Made by a program: the position numbers and the translations under genes. A stretch of 58,685 nt of DNA, from positions 1-58,685 of the forward strand of contig QYQN01000060.1 in the NCBI GenBank assembly GCA_007280895.1, written 5' to 3'. Every line of letters starts with the position of its first letter. Position 1 is the first letter of the stretch. Below the pieces are notes generated by a model that made no database searches, was not told the origin of the DNA, and worked only from the letters and a program-made list of their open reading frames with translations. Of this stretch, positions 28,242-37,452 are shown piece after piece. Source of the stretch: Methylococcaceae bacterium. GTDB lineage: Bacteria; Pseudomonadota; Gammaproteobacteria; Methylococcales; Methylomonadaceae.

Positions 28242-29690
28242 ATGACTACTAACCCGTCCCATTCAACACCTTCCAGTTACTACGATGTCATCGTTATCGG
28301 CGCAGGTCCAGCGGGTTATTCATGTGCTATTCGCTGTGCGCAATTAGGCTTAAAAACCGCCTGCATAGACAGTTGGCAAAATAAAAAAGGGCAACAAACG
28401 CTGGGCGGCTTTCATCTTAATTCTGGTTGTATTGCATCCATTACTTTGCTGGAATCAGCAAAATTTTACCATCGGCTTCATCACCAAATCGATCAGCATG
28501 GCATTCATGTCGACAATATTAGTTTAGATTTGCCTGCCATGATTGCCAGAAAAAATAATATTATCCACAAGTTGGGTGACAATATTCTCAGTACGTTTAA
28601 AGATCTTGCTATTGACAGCATTCATGCGAAGGGCAAATTACTTAGCGCCAAACAAGTTGAGATTACGCCGCTAGACAATAGCCCTTCAATGATTATTAAT
28701 GCTAAAAATATCATTCTTGCGACGGGTTCATCGCCCATTCAATTACCTTATGCACCTATTGATAATGACTACATCATTGACTCCTTACAAGCTTTAAACA
28801 TTAACGAACTCCCTCATACAATGGCCATTATTGGGGCGGGCGTTAATGGCTTAGAAATTGCCAGCATCTGGAATCGTTTAGGTGTTAAAACGATACTTTT
28901 AGAAGCTCAGGAAGATTTTTTACCTTTACCTGATCTGCATATTTCTCGCGAAGCGTATCGGATTTTTACTGAGCAAGGCTTAGATTTACGTCTAGGTGCG
29001 CGTGTTATTGCTGCTAAGAAACAAGGCGCTAACGTGGTGGTTGATTATCAAGATCAGGACGGCACCCATACCTTAACAGTAGATAAACTTATTGTTGCCA
29101 GTGGTCGTAAGCCCAACACAGAAAATCTTACTGCGCCTGAAGCTAATTTACTTCTTGATGAAACAGGCTACATTAATGTTGATGAAAATTGTCGCACCAA
29201 TTTACCGGGTGTTTATGCTATTGGTGATCTAAATTTATTAGGCCCTATGCTTGCTCATAAAGGCATTGAGGAAGGTAATTTTGTTGCGGAAAGTTGTGCA
29301 GGTTTAAAAAGCTATATCCATTACGATACGTTACCCAGCGTTATTTATACTGATCCTGAAATTGCGTGGGTAGGACAAACCGAGCAAACTTTAAAAACAC
29401 TGGGTATTGCTATTAAAGTGGGTATTTTTGCACTGAATGCAACGGCACGAGCACAAGCAACGGGTAAAACGGAAGGTCTAATTAAAATCATTACAGAGGC
29501 TGACACGGATAAATTGCTGGGTGTTCATATTATTGGTCATCAAGCCTCTGAATTAATTGCTGAAGCCGTGTTAGCAATGGAATTTTCAGCCAGTGGTGAA
29601 GATTTAGCACGCACCATACACGCTCATCCCACCGTTTCAGAAGCATTTCATGACGTTGCGCTGGTGATAAAACAATCGACTACGCATTAA
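28242..29690 (+). CDS. lpd: Dihydrolipoamide dehydrogenase-like E3 lacking one redox cysteine
   Basis: In its family this flavoprotein reoxidises the E2 dihydrolipoyl arm and reduces NAD+. The 482-aa protein has FAD motif DVIVIGAGPAG (15-25), NAD motif AIIGAGVNGLE (about 195), a YAIGDLN segment and the interface acid-base pair in HAHPTVSE (460-467). The redox motif is abnormal: the expected GGTCLNVGCIPSK is GGFHLNSGCIASI, so the first cysteine is His58 (codon CAT, 28413-28415), only Cys63 (TGT, 28428-28430) remains, and the P-S-K that follows is also changed. The frame is intact around the site. It cannot form the usual disulfide, so it may be inactive, regulatory, or use another chemistry; a normal Lpd may be encoded elsewhere. 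Confidence 0.85.
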   Translation: MTTNPSHSTPSSYYDVIVIGAGPAGYSCAIRCAQLGLKTACIDSWQNKKGQQTLGGFHLNSGCIASITLLESAKFYHRLHHQIDQHGIHVDNISLDLPAMIARKNNIIHKLGDNILSTFKDLAIDSIHAKGKLLSAKQVEITPLDNSPSMIINAKNIILATGSSPIQLPYAPIDNDYIIDSLQALNINELPHTMAIIGAGVNGLEIASIWNRLGVKTILLEAQEDFLPLPDLHISREAYRIFTEQGLDLRLGARVIAAKKQGANVVVDYQDQDGTHTLTVDKLIVASGRKPNTENLTAPEANLLLDETGYINVDENCRTNLPGVYAIGDLNLLGPMLAHKGIEEGNFVAESCAGLKSYIHYDTLPSVIYTDPEIAWVGQTEQTLKTLGIAIKVGIFALNATARAQATGKTEGLIKIITEADTDKLLGVHIIGHQASELIAEAVLAMEFSASGEDLARTIHAHPTVSEAFHDVALVIKQSTTH

Positions 29691-29709
29691 TTTAACCCTA
29701 TCACAGGCT

Positions 29710-30705
29710 ATGAATACCAACTGGCAACATTTTCTAAACACCCAAATACCTGCAAAAACCACCTTCAGCGCCGAAAGCAGCACGCCACAAATCATTGCTT
29801 TAACGCAGTTTAGTGTGCTTAAAATTAGCGGCGCAGACTCGCTGCAATTCCTACAAGGACAACTCACTACAAACGTTCTTCAACTCACTGAACAGGTCAG
29901 TCAATTCAGTGCTATGTGCTCGCCAAAAGGCCGGGTTATTGCCACTTTTTTTCTGGTTAAAAGCACGGATGCCGTATTAATGATTTTACCTTTAGCATTG
30001 CTTACACTTGTTAAAGACAAACTCAGTCGCTATCTTTTTCGTGCCAAAGTGCAACTAACTGTGGCAGACAACGAGCTGTGTTTAATTGGCTTAATTCCAG
30101 AAAATTATACGACACCGCTGTTTCATCTGGAACACGATGTGCGTCCACTATTTATCACCCACGCTAATGAACACGCAATGACTATTCAAATCGGTCTGCG
30201 CACACTGGTCATTGTGGCAGCGCACCATGCGTGTGAGTATTGGCATAATCAAGGTATGCACGGTTATCAGGTAAGTACTTTAGAGGCCTGGAGACATGTA
30301 GATCAACTCAGTGGTCTGCCTTGGCTGACACCCGATACCACCGAAGCGTTTATCCCGCAAATGCTTAATTTGGATAAAATAGAAGGTATCAGCTTTACCA
30401 AAGGCTGTTATACAGGACAAGAAATCGTCGCACGCACCCATTATTTAGGGAAAAGCAAACGCAGCCTGTGTTTAGCAGAATGTCACAGCGCTACCTCTCT
30501 CCTTGCAACTACTGAAGTTTTTCTTAGCGAGCAACCCAACTCAACACCACTCAATGCCTGTGGTCAATTGCTTAGTGTCAGTCAACAAGGTACGCACTGC
30601 ACTTTTTTGCTGGTCATTAACCACCCCGATTATTTAACAAGCCCATTACAGCTCATTGATCAAACCCCAGTGCATTTACTGTCGGGTCACCCCATCAATG
30701 AATAA
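29710..30705 (+). CDS. ygfZ: tRNA-modifying / Fe-S repair protein YgfZ (GcvT-like)
   Basis: YgfZ is a folate-binding GcvT-superfamily protein that helps maintain certain iron-sulfur enzymes, including MiaB-type tRNA methylthiolation. The 331-aa protein has the folate-binding N-terminal half (SGADSLQFLQGQLTTNV, about residues 40-56). The family signature FTKGCYTGQEIVARTHYLGK (about 231-250) includes the essential Cys. A C-terminal barrel domain follows. It begins 19 bp after lpd and 27 bp before the heme A synthase gene, so it probably belongs to the same transcript or an immediately following one. Confidence 0.93.
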   Translation: MNTNWQHFLNTQIPAKTTFSAESSTPQIIALTQFSVLKISGADSLQFLQGQLTTNVLQLTEQVSQFSAMCSPKGRVIATFFLVKSTDAVLMILPLALLTLVKDKLSRYLFRAKVQLTVADNELCLIGLIPENYTTPLFHLEHDVRPLFITHANEHAMTIQIGLRTLVIVAAHHACEYWHNQGMHGYQVSTLEAWRHVDQLSGLPWLTPDTTEAFIPQMLNLDKIEGISFTKGCYTGQEIVARTHYLGKSKRSLCLAECHSATSLLATTEVFLSEQPNSTPLNACGQLLSVSQQGTHCTFLLVINHPDYLTSPLQLIDQTPVHLLSGHPINE

Positions 30706-30732
30706 TTTTTTAGCTACTGCCTGATAACCATT

Positions 30733-31725
30733 ATGACTTCTACTGATCGTGCATTGATAAATTTTCGCCGCTTGGGTACGCTGACCATTTTTGCCGTGTA
30801 TTTTGTGATTTTAGCAGGCGGCATTGTGAGAGCATCGGGAGCTGGTATGGGTTGCCCTGATTGGCCCACCTGTTTTGGGCAATGGATTCCCCCAACTGAT
30901 GAAGCGCAATTGCCCAGTAATTACCATGAACTTTATGCGCAACGTGGCTATGAAAACACGCAATTTAATCCTGTAAAAACCTGGACTGAATACACTAACC
31001 GCTTAATTGGCGTCACGATTGGTATCTTAATTTTTTTAACAGCATGGTCATCGCGGATATTTTTCCGTACCGATAAGCTCATTGTCTATCTCGCTGTGAG
31101 CTGTTTTTTTCTGGTAGGTTTTCAAGGCTGGTTAGGCTCAACGGTGGTGGCAAGCAATCTTAAGCCCTTCATGATTACGCTGCACATGCTGTTAGCTTTA
31201 GTAATTGTAGCGTTATTAATTTACACCATTGCTCGCTCTCAACGAAGCCAATTGGTACAAGTGGACAGCCATCACTTAAGCCGTCACTTTAAATCTGTAT
31301 TAGTTGGCGCAATGGTGTTAACTGTTGTGCAAATCATCATGGGCACACAAGTCCGCGAGGCCGTGGATTTTATTGCCCACGAACACAGTTATATTGAGCG
31401 ACAATTTTGGCGTGCTGATTTCCCACTTATCTTTTACGTTCACCGCTCATGTTCAGCGCTGATTTTATTCACTAATCTATGGTTAGTTTGGAAACTCTAT
31501 CAAAGCGTCTCCCGTGCCAATTTGTTATTTAAAATTGGCGTTACCCAGCTCAGCTTAATCATCACCGCAATTTTAGCGGGCATGGCTTTAGATCGCTTAG
31601 GCATGCCTGCGTTTGTTCAACCTATACATTTATTGATGGCAAATATGATTATGGGCAGCCAATTTTTTCTATTTATTTGTGTGCATTATGCAAAGACAAC
31701 ATCCAGAAGTCTGCCTATAAAATAA
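30733..31725 (+). CDS. ctaA: Heme A synthase (CtaA/Cox15)
   Basis: CtaA oxidises the C8 methyl of heme O to give heme A for aa3-type cytochrome c oxidases, in the inner membrane. The 330-aa protein has about eight hydrophobic segments; the first is followed by GIVRASGAGMGCPDWPTCFG (about residues 27-46). The N-half His ligand region (TEYTNRLIGV) and the C-half (YVHRSCSALILFTNLW; QPIHLLMANMIMGSQ) match the duplicated four-helix bundle with conserved His. ctaB and cox genes are not adjacent here. It follows ygfZ by 27 bp. Confidence 0.93.
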   Translation: MTSTDRALINFRRLGTLTIFAVYFVILAGGIVRASGAGMGCPDWPTCFGQWIPPTDEAQLPSNYHELYAQRGYENTQFNPVKTWTEYTNRLIGVTIGILIFLTAWSSRIFFRTDKLIVYLAVSCFFLVGFQGWLGSTVVASNLKPFMITLHMLLALVIVALLIYTIARSQRSQLVQVDSHHLSRHFKSVLVGAMVLTVVQIIMGTQVREAVDFIAHEHSYIERQFWRADFPLIFYVHRSCSALILFTNLWLVWKLYQSVSRANLLFKIGVTQLSLIITAILAGMALDRLGMPAFVQPIHLLMANMIMGSQFFLFICVHYAKTTSRSLPIK

Positions 31726-31946
31726 GTATTTAAAAGGTCTTTTACAGGGTAAAGCAGTGTTAGCTAGTTTCTCGTTAATAGCTAAAGAGGTGGTAAAAAA
31801 GGAAAAGAACTAGGCTCACCTAGTTAAATCTAACCTAATCACTCAACAAGTCATGGCGATGAGTAGAAAAAAATCATAAATCATGGCACTTTGTTAAAAT
31901 TAACTTATACCTTGTTAACAATTTTTATTCACCATGCTCGTTTTTT

Positions 31947-33302
31947 ATGCCAAAAGACAACACTGCTAAATTCCATAATAGCCACCAAGCTATTTTGGAT
32001 AAAATACAAAAACATAAACTTATTGCAGAATTAGTGCACAAACAAGCTATGCCACATCACAACTTGGTAGAGTCTTTGGTGCATAAAGAAAATATGGCGC
32101 AATTACAGCAAATCCTTAATCATTTGCCGCCTGAAGAAATTGGCCATATTCTTGAGGTCTTATCTCCAGAAGATCAATTGCTTATTTGGGAGCAATTAGA
32201 TGATGCGCATAAACAACCTATTTTGCTTGAAGCACCTATTTCCGTTTTACAAATTCTGGGTAAACAAGATTACAAAACTGAAAAATCCCGGGTCAAAGCC
32301 TTCAACTTAGTCGATGGACGCTTAAATGAAGTCAGCATCACCAGTCCACAGGCACTATTAGACGCCACACCTATTTGGATAGATTTGGTCGCGCCTACTT
32401 TTGAAGATCGCATTTGGTTGGGTGATATTTTTGGCATTGATTTCCCCGATCCAGAACAACTTCGAGATTTAGAATCCAGTGCGCGTTTTTATGTTGAAGA
32501 AAATGGTGAAATTCATTTGCATTCTGACTTTTTATTAGACAAAGAAGACGTCACACGTAACATCATTGTGGCGTTCATTTTGTATCATGACATTTTGTTT
32601 TCTATCCGCAAGGAAGAGTTACCGGTGTTTCGTTTACAACGCTTACGTGCCTTAAGTCAGGTAAATTACGTCACTAATTCAAAAGATATGCTGTTAGATT
32701 TATATGCCGCTAACGCCGAATATTCAGCCGACGCGTTAGAAGATGTTTACGTAGCACTTGAAGTGGTTGGCAACCAAGTGCTTAACAAACAAATGAGTGA
32801 TGAAGAAGCCAGCAAAATTCTGGTCAGCATTGCCAATGAAGAAGATTTAAATGGGCGTATTCGTAGAAACGTAATGGATACCCGTCGTGCCGTCTCTTTT
32901 TTAATGCGTAGTAAGTTTTTGGCAAAAGATCAATTAGAGTATTCGCAACAAATTTTGCGCGATATTGAATCTCTTGACGGTCATACTGCCTTCTTATTCG
33001 ATAAAATTAACTTCTTAATGGATGCGTCAGTGGGGTTTATTAATATCAATCAAAATAAAGTCGTGAAACGCTTAACGGTCGTTAGCGTTGTCTTTATGCC
33101 TTTAAATGTGTTGGCAGGAATTGGCGGAATGTCTGAATTTTCGATGATGACAGCAGATATTCCATGGTCAATTTCTTACGCTTTATTTACCTTGGCCTTA
33201 GTTGGTGTGGGCGGTATTACCTACGGAATTTTGCGTTTTCTTGAGCAACGCGAACAACGTCGCACCCAACGAAAATCAGCAGGGACGCAACAACACGCCT
33301 AA
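31947..33302 (+). CDS. CorA-family divalent-cation transporter with MgtE-N-like front domain
   Basis: A 451-aa protein. The N-terminal part (about residues 15-100) looks like the helical MgtE intracellular N domain (HKENMAQLQQILNHLPPEEI; LSPEDQLLIWEQLDD). The rest is a CorA cytoplasmic funnel followed by two C-terminal membrane helices (about 368-390 and 408-430). The loop between them, where CorA has YGMNF, reads AGIGGMSEFSMMT, so the canonical GMN selectivity motif is missing. Other CorA-superfamily members also lack GMN, so transport of Mg2+ or another cation is possible but unproven. The gene ends just before apbE. Context gives no specific substrate. Confidence 0.8.
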   Translation: MPKDNTAKFHNSHQAILDKIQKHKLIAELVHKQAMPHHNLVESLVHKENMAQLQQILNHLPPEEIGHILEVLSPEDQLLIWEQLDDAHKQPILLEAPISVLQILGKQDYKTEKSRVKAFNLVDGRLNEVSITSPQALLDATPIWIDLVAPTFEDRIWLGDIFGIDFPDPEQLRDLESSARFYVEENGEIHLHSDFLLDKEDVTRNIIVAFILYHDILFSIRKEELPVFRLQRLRALSQVNYVTNSKDMLLDLYAANAEYSADALEDVYVALEVVGNQVLNKQMSDEEASKILVSIANEEDLNGRIRRNVMDTRRAVSFLMRSKFLAKDQLEYSQQILRDIESLDGHTAFLFDKINFLMDASVGFININQNKVVKRLTVVSVVFMPLNVLAGIGGMSEFSMMTADIPWSISYALFTLALVGVGGITYGILRFLEQREQRRTQRKSAGTQQHA

Positions 33303-33363
33303 GGTGCGACCGTTGCTATGTCGTATTTATTTTTTTATGTTCTCTACTTTCGCACTCATCACC

Positions 33364-34437
33364 ATGCACACCTTTCTTTTTTTACCGGCGACGCGCCTAC
33401 TGCCTCGCAGCTATTCTGTTGCTGGCCTAATGCTCATTAGTTTATTACTTTCAGGCTGTGAAATACCTCCTCCCATCCAAAAATTAGCAGGAGAAACTCA
33501 AGGCACCACTTACCATGTGAGTTATTGGTCAACGCAAACCGAGCCCTCCGTAGACACCGTAAAAAAAGCCATCGATGCAGAACTTCAGCGCATCGATCAG
33601 GTGTTATCCAATTACCGCTCTGATTCTGACATAGAACACTTTAACAACACACTCAGTACAGAACCCCAAGCAGTGAATGCCGAAATCATTCACTTAATTA
33701 AAGAAGCCCAAGCCGCCAATAAAGCCAGCGACGGGTGTTATGACTTAACCATTAAACCTTTATTTGATTTATGGGGCTTTAAAGCAGACAAGTTAGCCAT
33801 TCCTGAGCCTGCTAAATTAGCTGAGGTTTTAGCGGAAGTAGGCATTAAGCACTTAGAAATCATTGATGACCAGCAGTTACGCAAACTAAAACCCACGCTG
33901 CGCGTGGACTTATCATCTATTGCTCAAGGTTACAGTGTTTGGCGTATAACGCAGATTTTAGAGCACTATAATATCAGTAATTATCTTGCTGAAATTGGTG
34001 GTGAATTACAAGTGCGCGGTACTAAACCAGAGAAAGAGAGCTGGCGCATCGCCTTAGAAAAACCAGTATCCAACGAACGCAGTCTAAGTAAAGTCATGAC
34101 GATTAACCGTTCCACGTCTACGTCAATCATGACAGCAGGAACATATCGACATTATTTTGATGCTGAAGGCAAACGCTATAGTCATATTTTAAATGCTAAA
34201 ACCGGCAAGCCTATCGAGCATCACACTGTTTCTGTGACGGTGATTGATGAAGATCCCACGCGAGCAGATGCCTGGGATACTGCATTGCTTTGTATGGGAC
34301 GCACGGCCGGAATTGAAGCGGCCAATCGTGCCGGCATTGCCGCATTATTTATTGAGCAACAAGAGGCTATTTTTACCGACTACACCAGCACGTCTTTTGA
34401 TAAATTAATTGACTCCAAACAAATTATAATCAAGTAA
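33364..34437 (+). CDS. apbE: FAD:protein FMN transferase (ApbE family lipoprotein)
   Basis: ApbE attaches FMN to Thr residues of target flavoproteins such as Nqr/Rnf subunits in the periplasm. The start is placed at the ATG that gives a lipoprotein signal: basic residues, a hydrophobic YSVAGLMLISLL and lipobox LLSGC (about 28-32). ATG at 33337 is an alternative, and a TTG inside corA is unlikely. Family marks: DLSSIAQGYSV (usually AKGYAVD), AEIGGELQVRG, YSHILNAKTGKPI and the metal-binding RADAWDTALLCMG. Length after processing fits the family. No nqr or rnf genes are in the window, so the target is unknown. Confidence 0.9.
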   Translation: MHTFLFLPATRLLPRSYSVAGLMLISLLLSGCEIPPPIQKLAGETQGTTYHVSYWSTQTEPSVDTVKKAIDAELQRIDQVLSNYRSDSDIEHFNNTLSTEPQAVNAEIIHLIKEAQAANKASDGCYDLTIKPLFDLWGFKADKLAIPEPAKLAEVLAEVGIKHLEIIDDQQLRKLKPTLRVDLSSIAQGYSVWRITQILEHYNISNYLAEIGGELQVRGTKPEKESWRIALEKPVSNERSLSKVMTINRSTSTSIMTAGTYRHYFDAEGKRYSHILNAKTGKPIEHHTVSVTVIDEDPTRADAWDTALLCMGRTAGIEAANRAGIAALFIEQQEAIFTDYTSTSFDKLIDSKQIIIK

Positions 34438-34505
34438 CATGCACGCTTGTTTAGCTCGGCATCACCGCACTAACCGTTATTCTTAACGTAATTTTTTTAA
34501 TTTAT

Positions 34506-34510
34506 TGAGG
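34506..34510 (+). promoter_or_regulatory. Ribosome binding site that fixes the TerC-family start
   Basis: TGAGG lies 6 bp before the ATG at 34517. The in-frame TTG at 34505 overlaps this site and cannot be the true start. Confidence 0.75.
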
Positions 34511-34516
34511 TTCACT

Positions 34517-35913
<1,397 letters not shown>

Positions 35914-35954
35914 TTAACCATTAATAATTAGTAAAGAAAAAGTAAGGACGAACG

Positions 35955-37247
35955 ATGTTTTTTATAATAAATATCAGTCTGCTATTAAGCTTGTGGCTTA
36001 TGCCTGAAATAGCTAGCGCTGAAGCACTTAACCAAGCTAACACTGTGTGGGTATTAACCTCAACCACATTAGTTTTATTTATGACGCTACCTGGTTTATC
36101 GTTATTTTATGCGGGCTTAGTGAGAAGTAAAAATGTCTTATCTGTGTTAATGCAGTGCTTTGCAATAAGTTGCTTAGTTTCGATACTGTGGCTTGCGGGT
36201 GGGTATAGTTTAATTTTCTCATCTGGCGGTGAATGGCAGACCGTAATTGGCAATTTTTCTAAAGCTTTTTTAACGCAATTAACCACAACATCATTAACTG
36301 GTGACATTCCTGAAACCGTGTTTTTCATGTTTCAAATGACTTTTGCCATTATCACGCCAGCGCGAATCGTGGGTGCTTTTGCTGAACGCATGAAATTTTC
36401 AGCCATGCTGTTATTTAGCGGAATCTGGTTAATTTTAGTTTATGTGCCAATTTGTCATTGGATTTGGGGCGGTGGGTGGTTGGCAGGTTTAGGCGTTATG
36501 GATTTTGCTGGTGGTATCGTTATTCATGTCAATGCTGGCGTTGCCGCCTTAGTTTCAGCCCTTGTTATCGGCAATCGTCGTGGTTTTCCTACAACGGCAA
36601 TGCCCCCTCATAATATGACGATGGTTGTCACAGGCGCAGGCATGTTATGGGTTGGCTGGTTTGGCTTTAATGCGGGGAGCGCCTTAACCGCTGATGGTCA
36701 CACTGGCATGACTTTGCTGGTCACTCATATTGGCGCGGCGGGAGGTGCATTAACGTGGATGTGTATTGAATGGCTACGTTACGGCAAACCCAGTGTTTTA
36801 GGTATCGTAACAGGTATGGTTGCAGGTCTTGGCACCATTACCCCAGCCTCTGGTTATGTGGGGCCGTTGGGTGCGTTAGTGATCGGTGTTACCGCTGGAA
36901 TCGTCTGTTTTTATGCAACGCAATACATCAAACGCACCTTAAAAATTGATGATGCGTTGGATGTTTTTTCAGTGCATGGTGTCGGTGGCATTACAGGCTC
37001 ATTATTGACTGGCGTATTTGCCTCAGCAGAACTGGGTGGTATGGGGTTGGCAAATGGCGTAAACATAATGCATCAAGTGAGTATTCAAGCTTTAGCTATC
37101 TTAGTGACGGCGGTCTGGAGTGCCGTGATGAGTTATCTCATCTTGATGGTCTTAAATAAAGTCATCGGTATTAGGGTCAATGCTGATGAAGAGGTGCAAG
37201 GCCTAGATACCGTTTTACATGAAGAAACAGGCTATGTTGATTTATAA
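35955..37247 (+). CDS. amtB: Ammonium transporter AmtB
   Basis: AmtB is a trimeric inner-membrane channel for ammonium uptake, gated by GlnK. The 430-aa protein begins with a signal-like hydrophobic stretch (ISLLLSLWLMPEIASAEA) and then eleven expected membrane segments. Family marks include TLPGLSLFYAGLVRSKNVLS (about residues 43-62), the AGGIVIHVNAGVAALVSAL segment with the first twin His (about 185-203), and FSVHGVGGITGSLLTGVFA (about 339-357) with the second. The C-terminal tail ends EETGYVDL; the AmtB tail contacts GlnK. Operon with glnK; a hairpin with a T-run lies downstream. Confidence 0.97.
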   Translation: MFFIINISLLLSLWLMPEIASAEALNQANTVWVLTSTTLVLFMTLPGLSLFYAGLVRSKNVLSVLMQCFAISCLVSILWLAGGYSLIFSSGGEWQTVIGNFSKAFLTQLTTTSLTGDIPETVFFMFQMTFAIITPARIVGAFAERMKFSAMLLFSGIWLILVYVPICHWIWGGGWLAGLGVMDFAGGIVIHVNAGVAALVSALVIGNRRGFPTTAMPPHNMTMVVTGAGMLWVGWFGFNAGSALTADGHTGMTLLVTHIGAAGGALTWMCIEWLRYGKPSVLGIVTGMVAGLGTITPASGYVGPLGALVIGVTAGIVCFYATQYIKRTLKIDDALDVFSVHGVGGITGSLLTGVFASAELGGMGLANGVNIMHQVSIQALAILVTAVWSAVMSYLILMVLNKVIGIRVNADEEVQGLDTVLHEETGYVDL

Positions 37248-37331
37248 AAAAAGATTTATTCGATAATGGCCGTCAGTATCTTAATGCGATGCGTATTCTG
37301 TTCAGCATTATGTCAAACACTTTAGGTTTTA

Positions 37332-37391
37332 GAGAGGTCGTTAATTCAGTGCGGTTAACCCTATGAAGACCTCTCACCTACTGTTTTTTTT
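37332..37391 (+). terminator. Terminator-like hairpin after glnK-amtB
   Basis: GAGAGGTC (37332-37339) and GACCTCTC (37368-37375) form perfect 8-bp arms. GTTAA and TTAAC inside can add 5 more pairs. A T8 run begins 8 bp beyond the stem (37384-37391). The distance between stem and T-run makes it imperfect, but it is the only candidate between amtB and the next gene. Confidence 0.5.
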
Positions 37392-37452
37392 ACCACACTG
37401 TTAAGCTAACGCCATTTTTTTACTTTTTCACGGCAAGAGAAACGCAAATGCT

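Noticed and set aside
28401-28440. Frameshift or sequencing error as the cause of the missing Lpd cysteine
   Set aside because: The frame is open and well conserved on both sides, and the change needs several base substitutions in the motif (F-H and A-S-I), not one indel.
33202-33363. apbE start inside corA (TTG at 33202)
   Set aside because: It would put 54 residues, not matching the family, before a clear lipoprotein signal; a start near 33364 is more likely.
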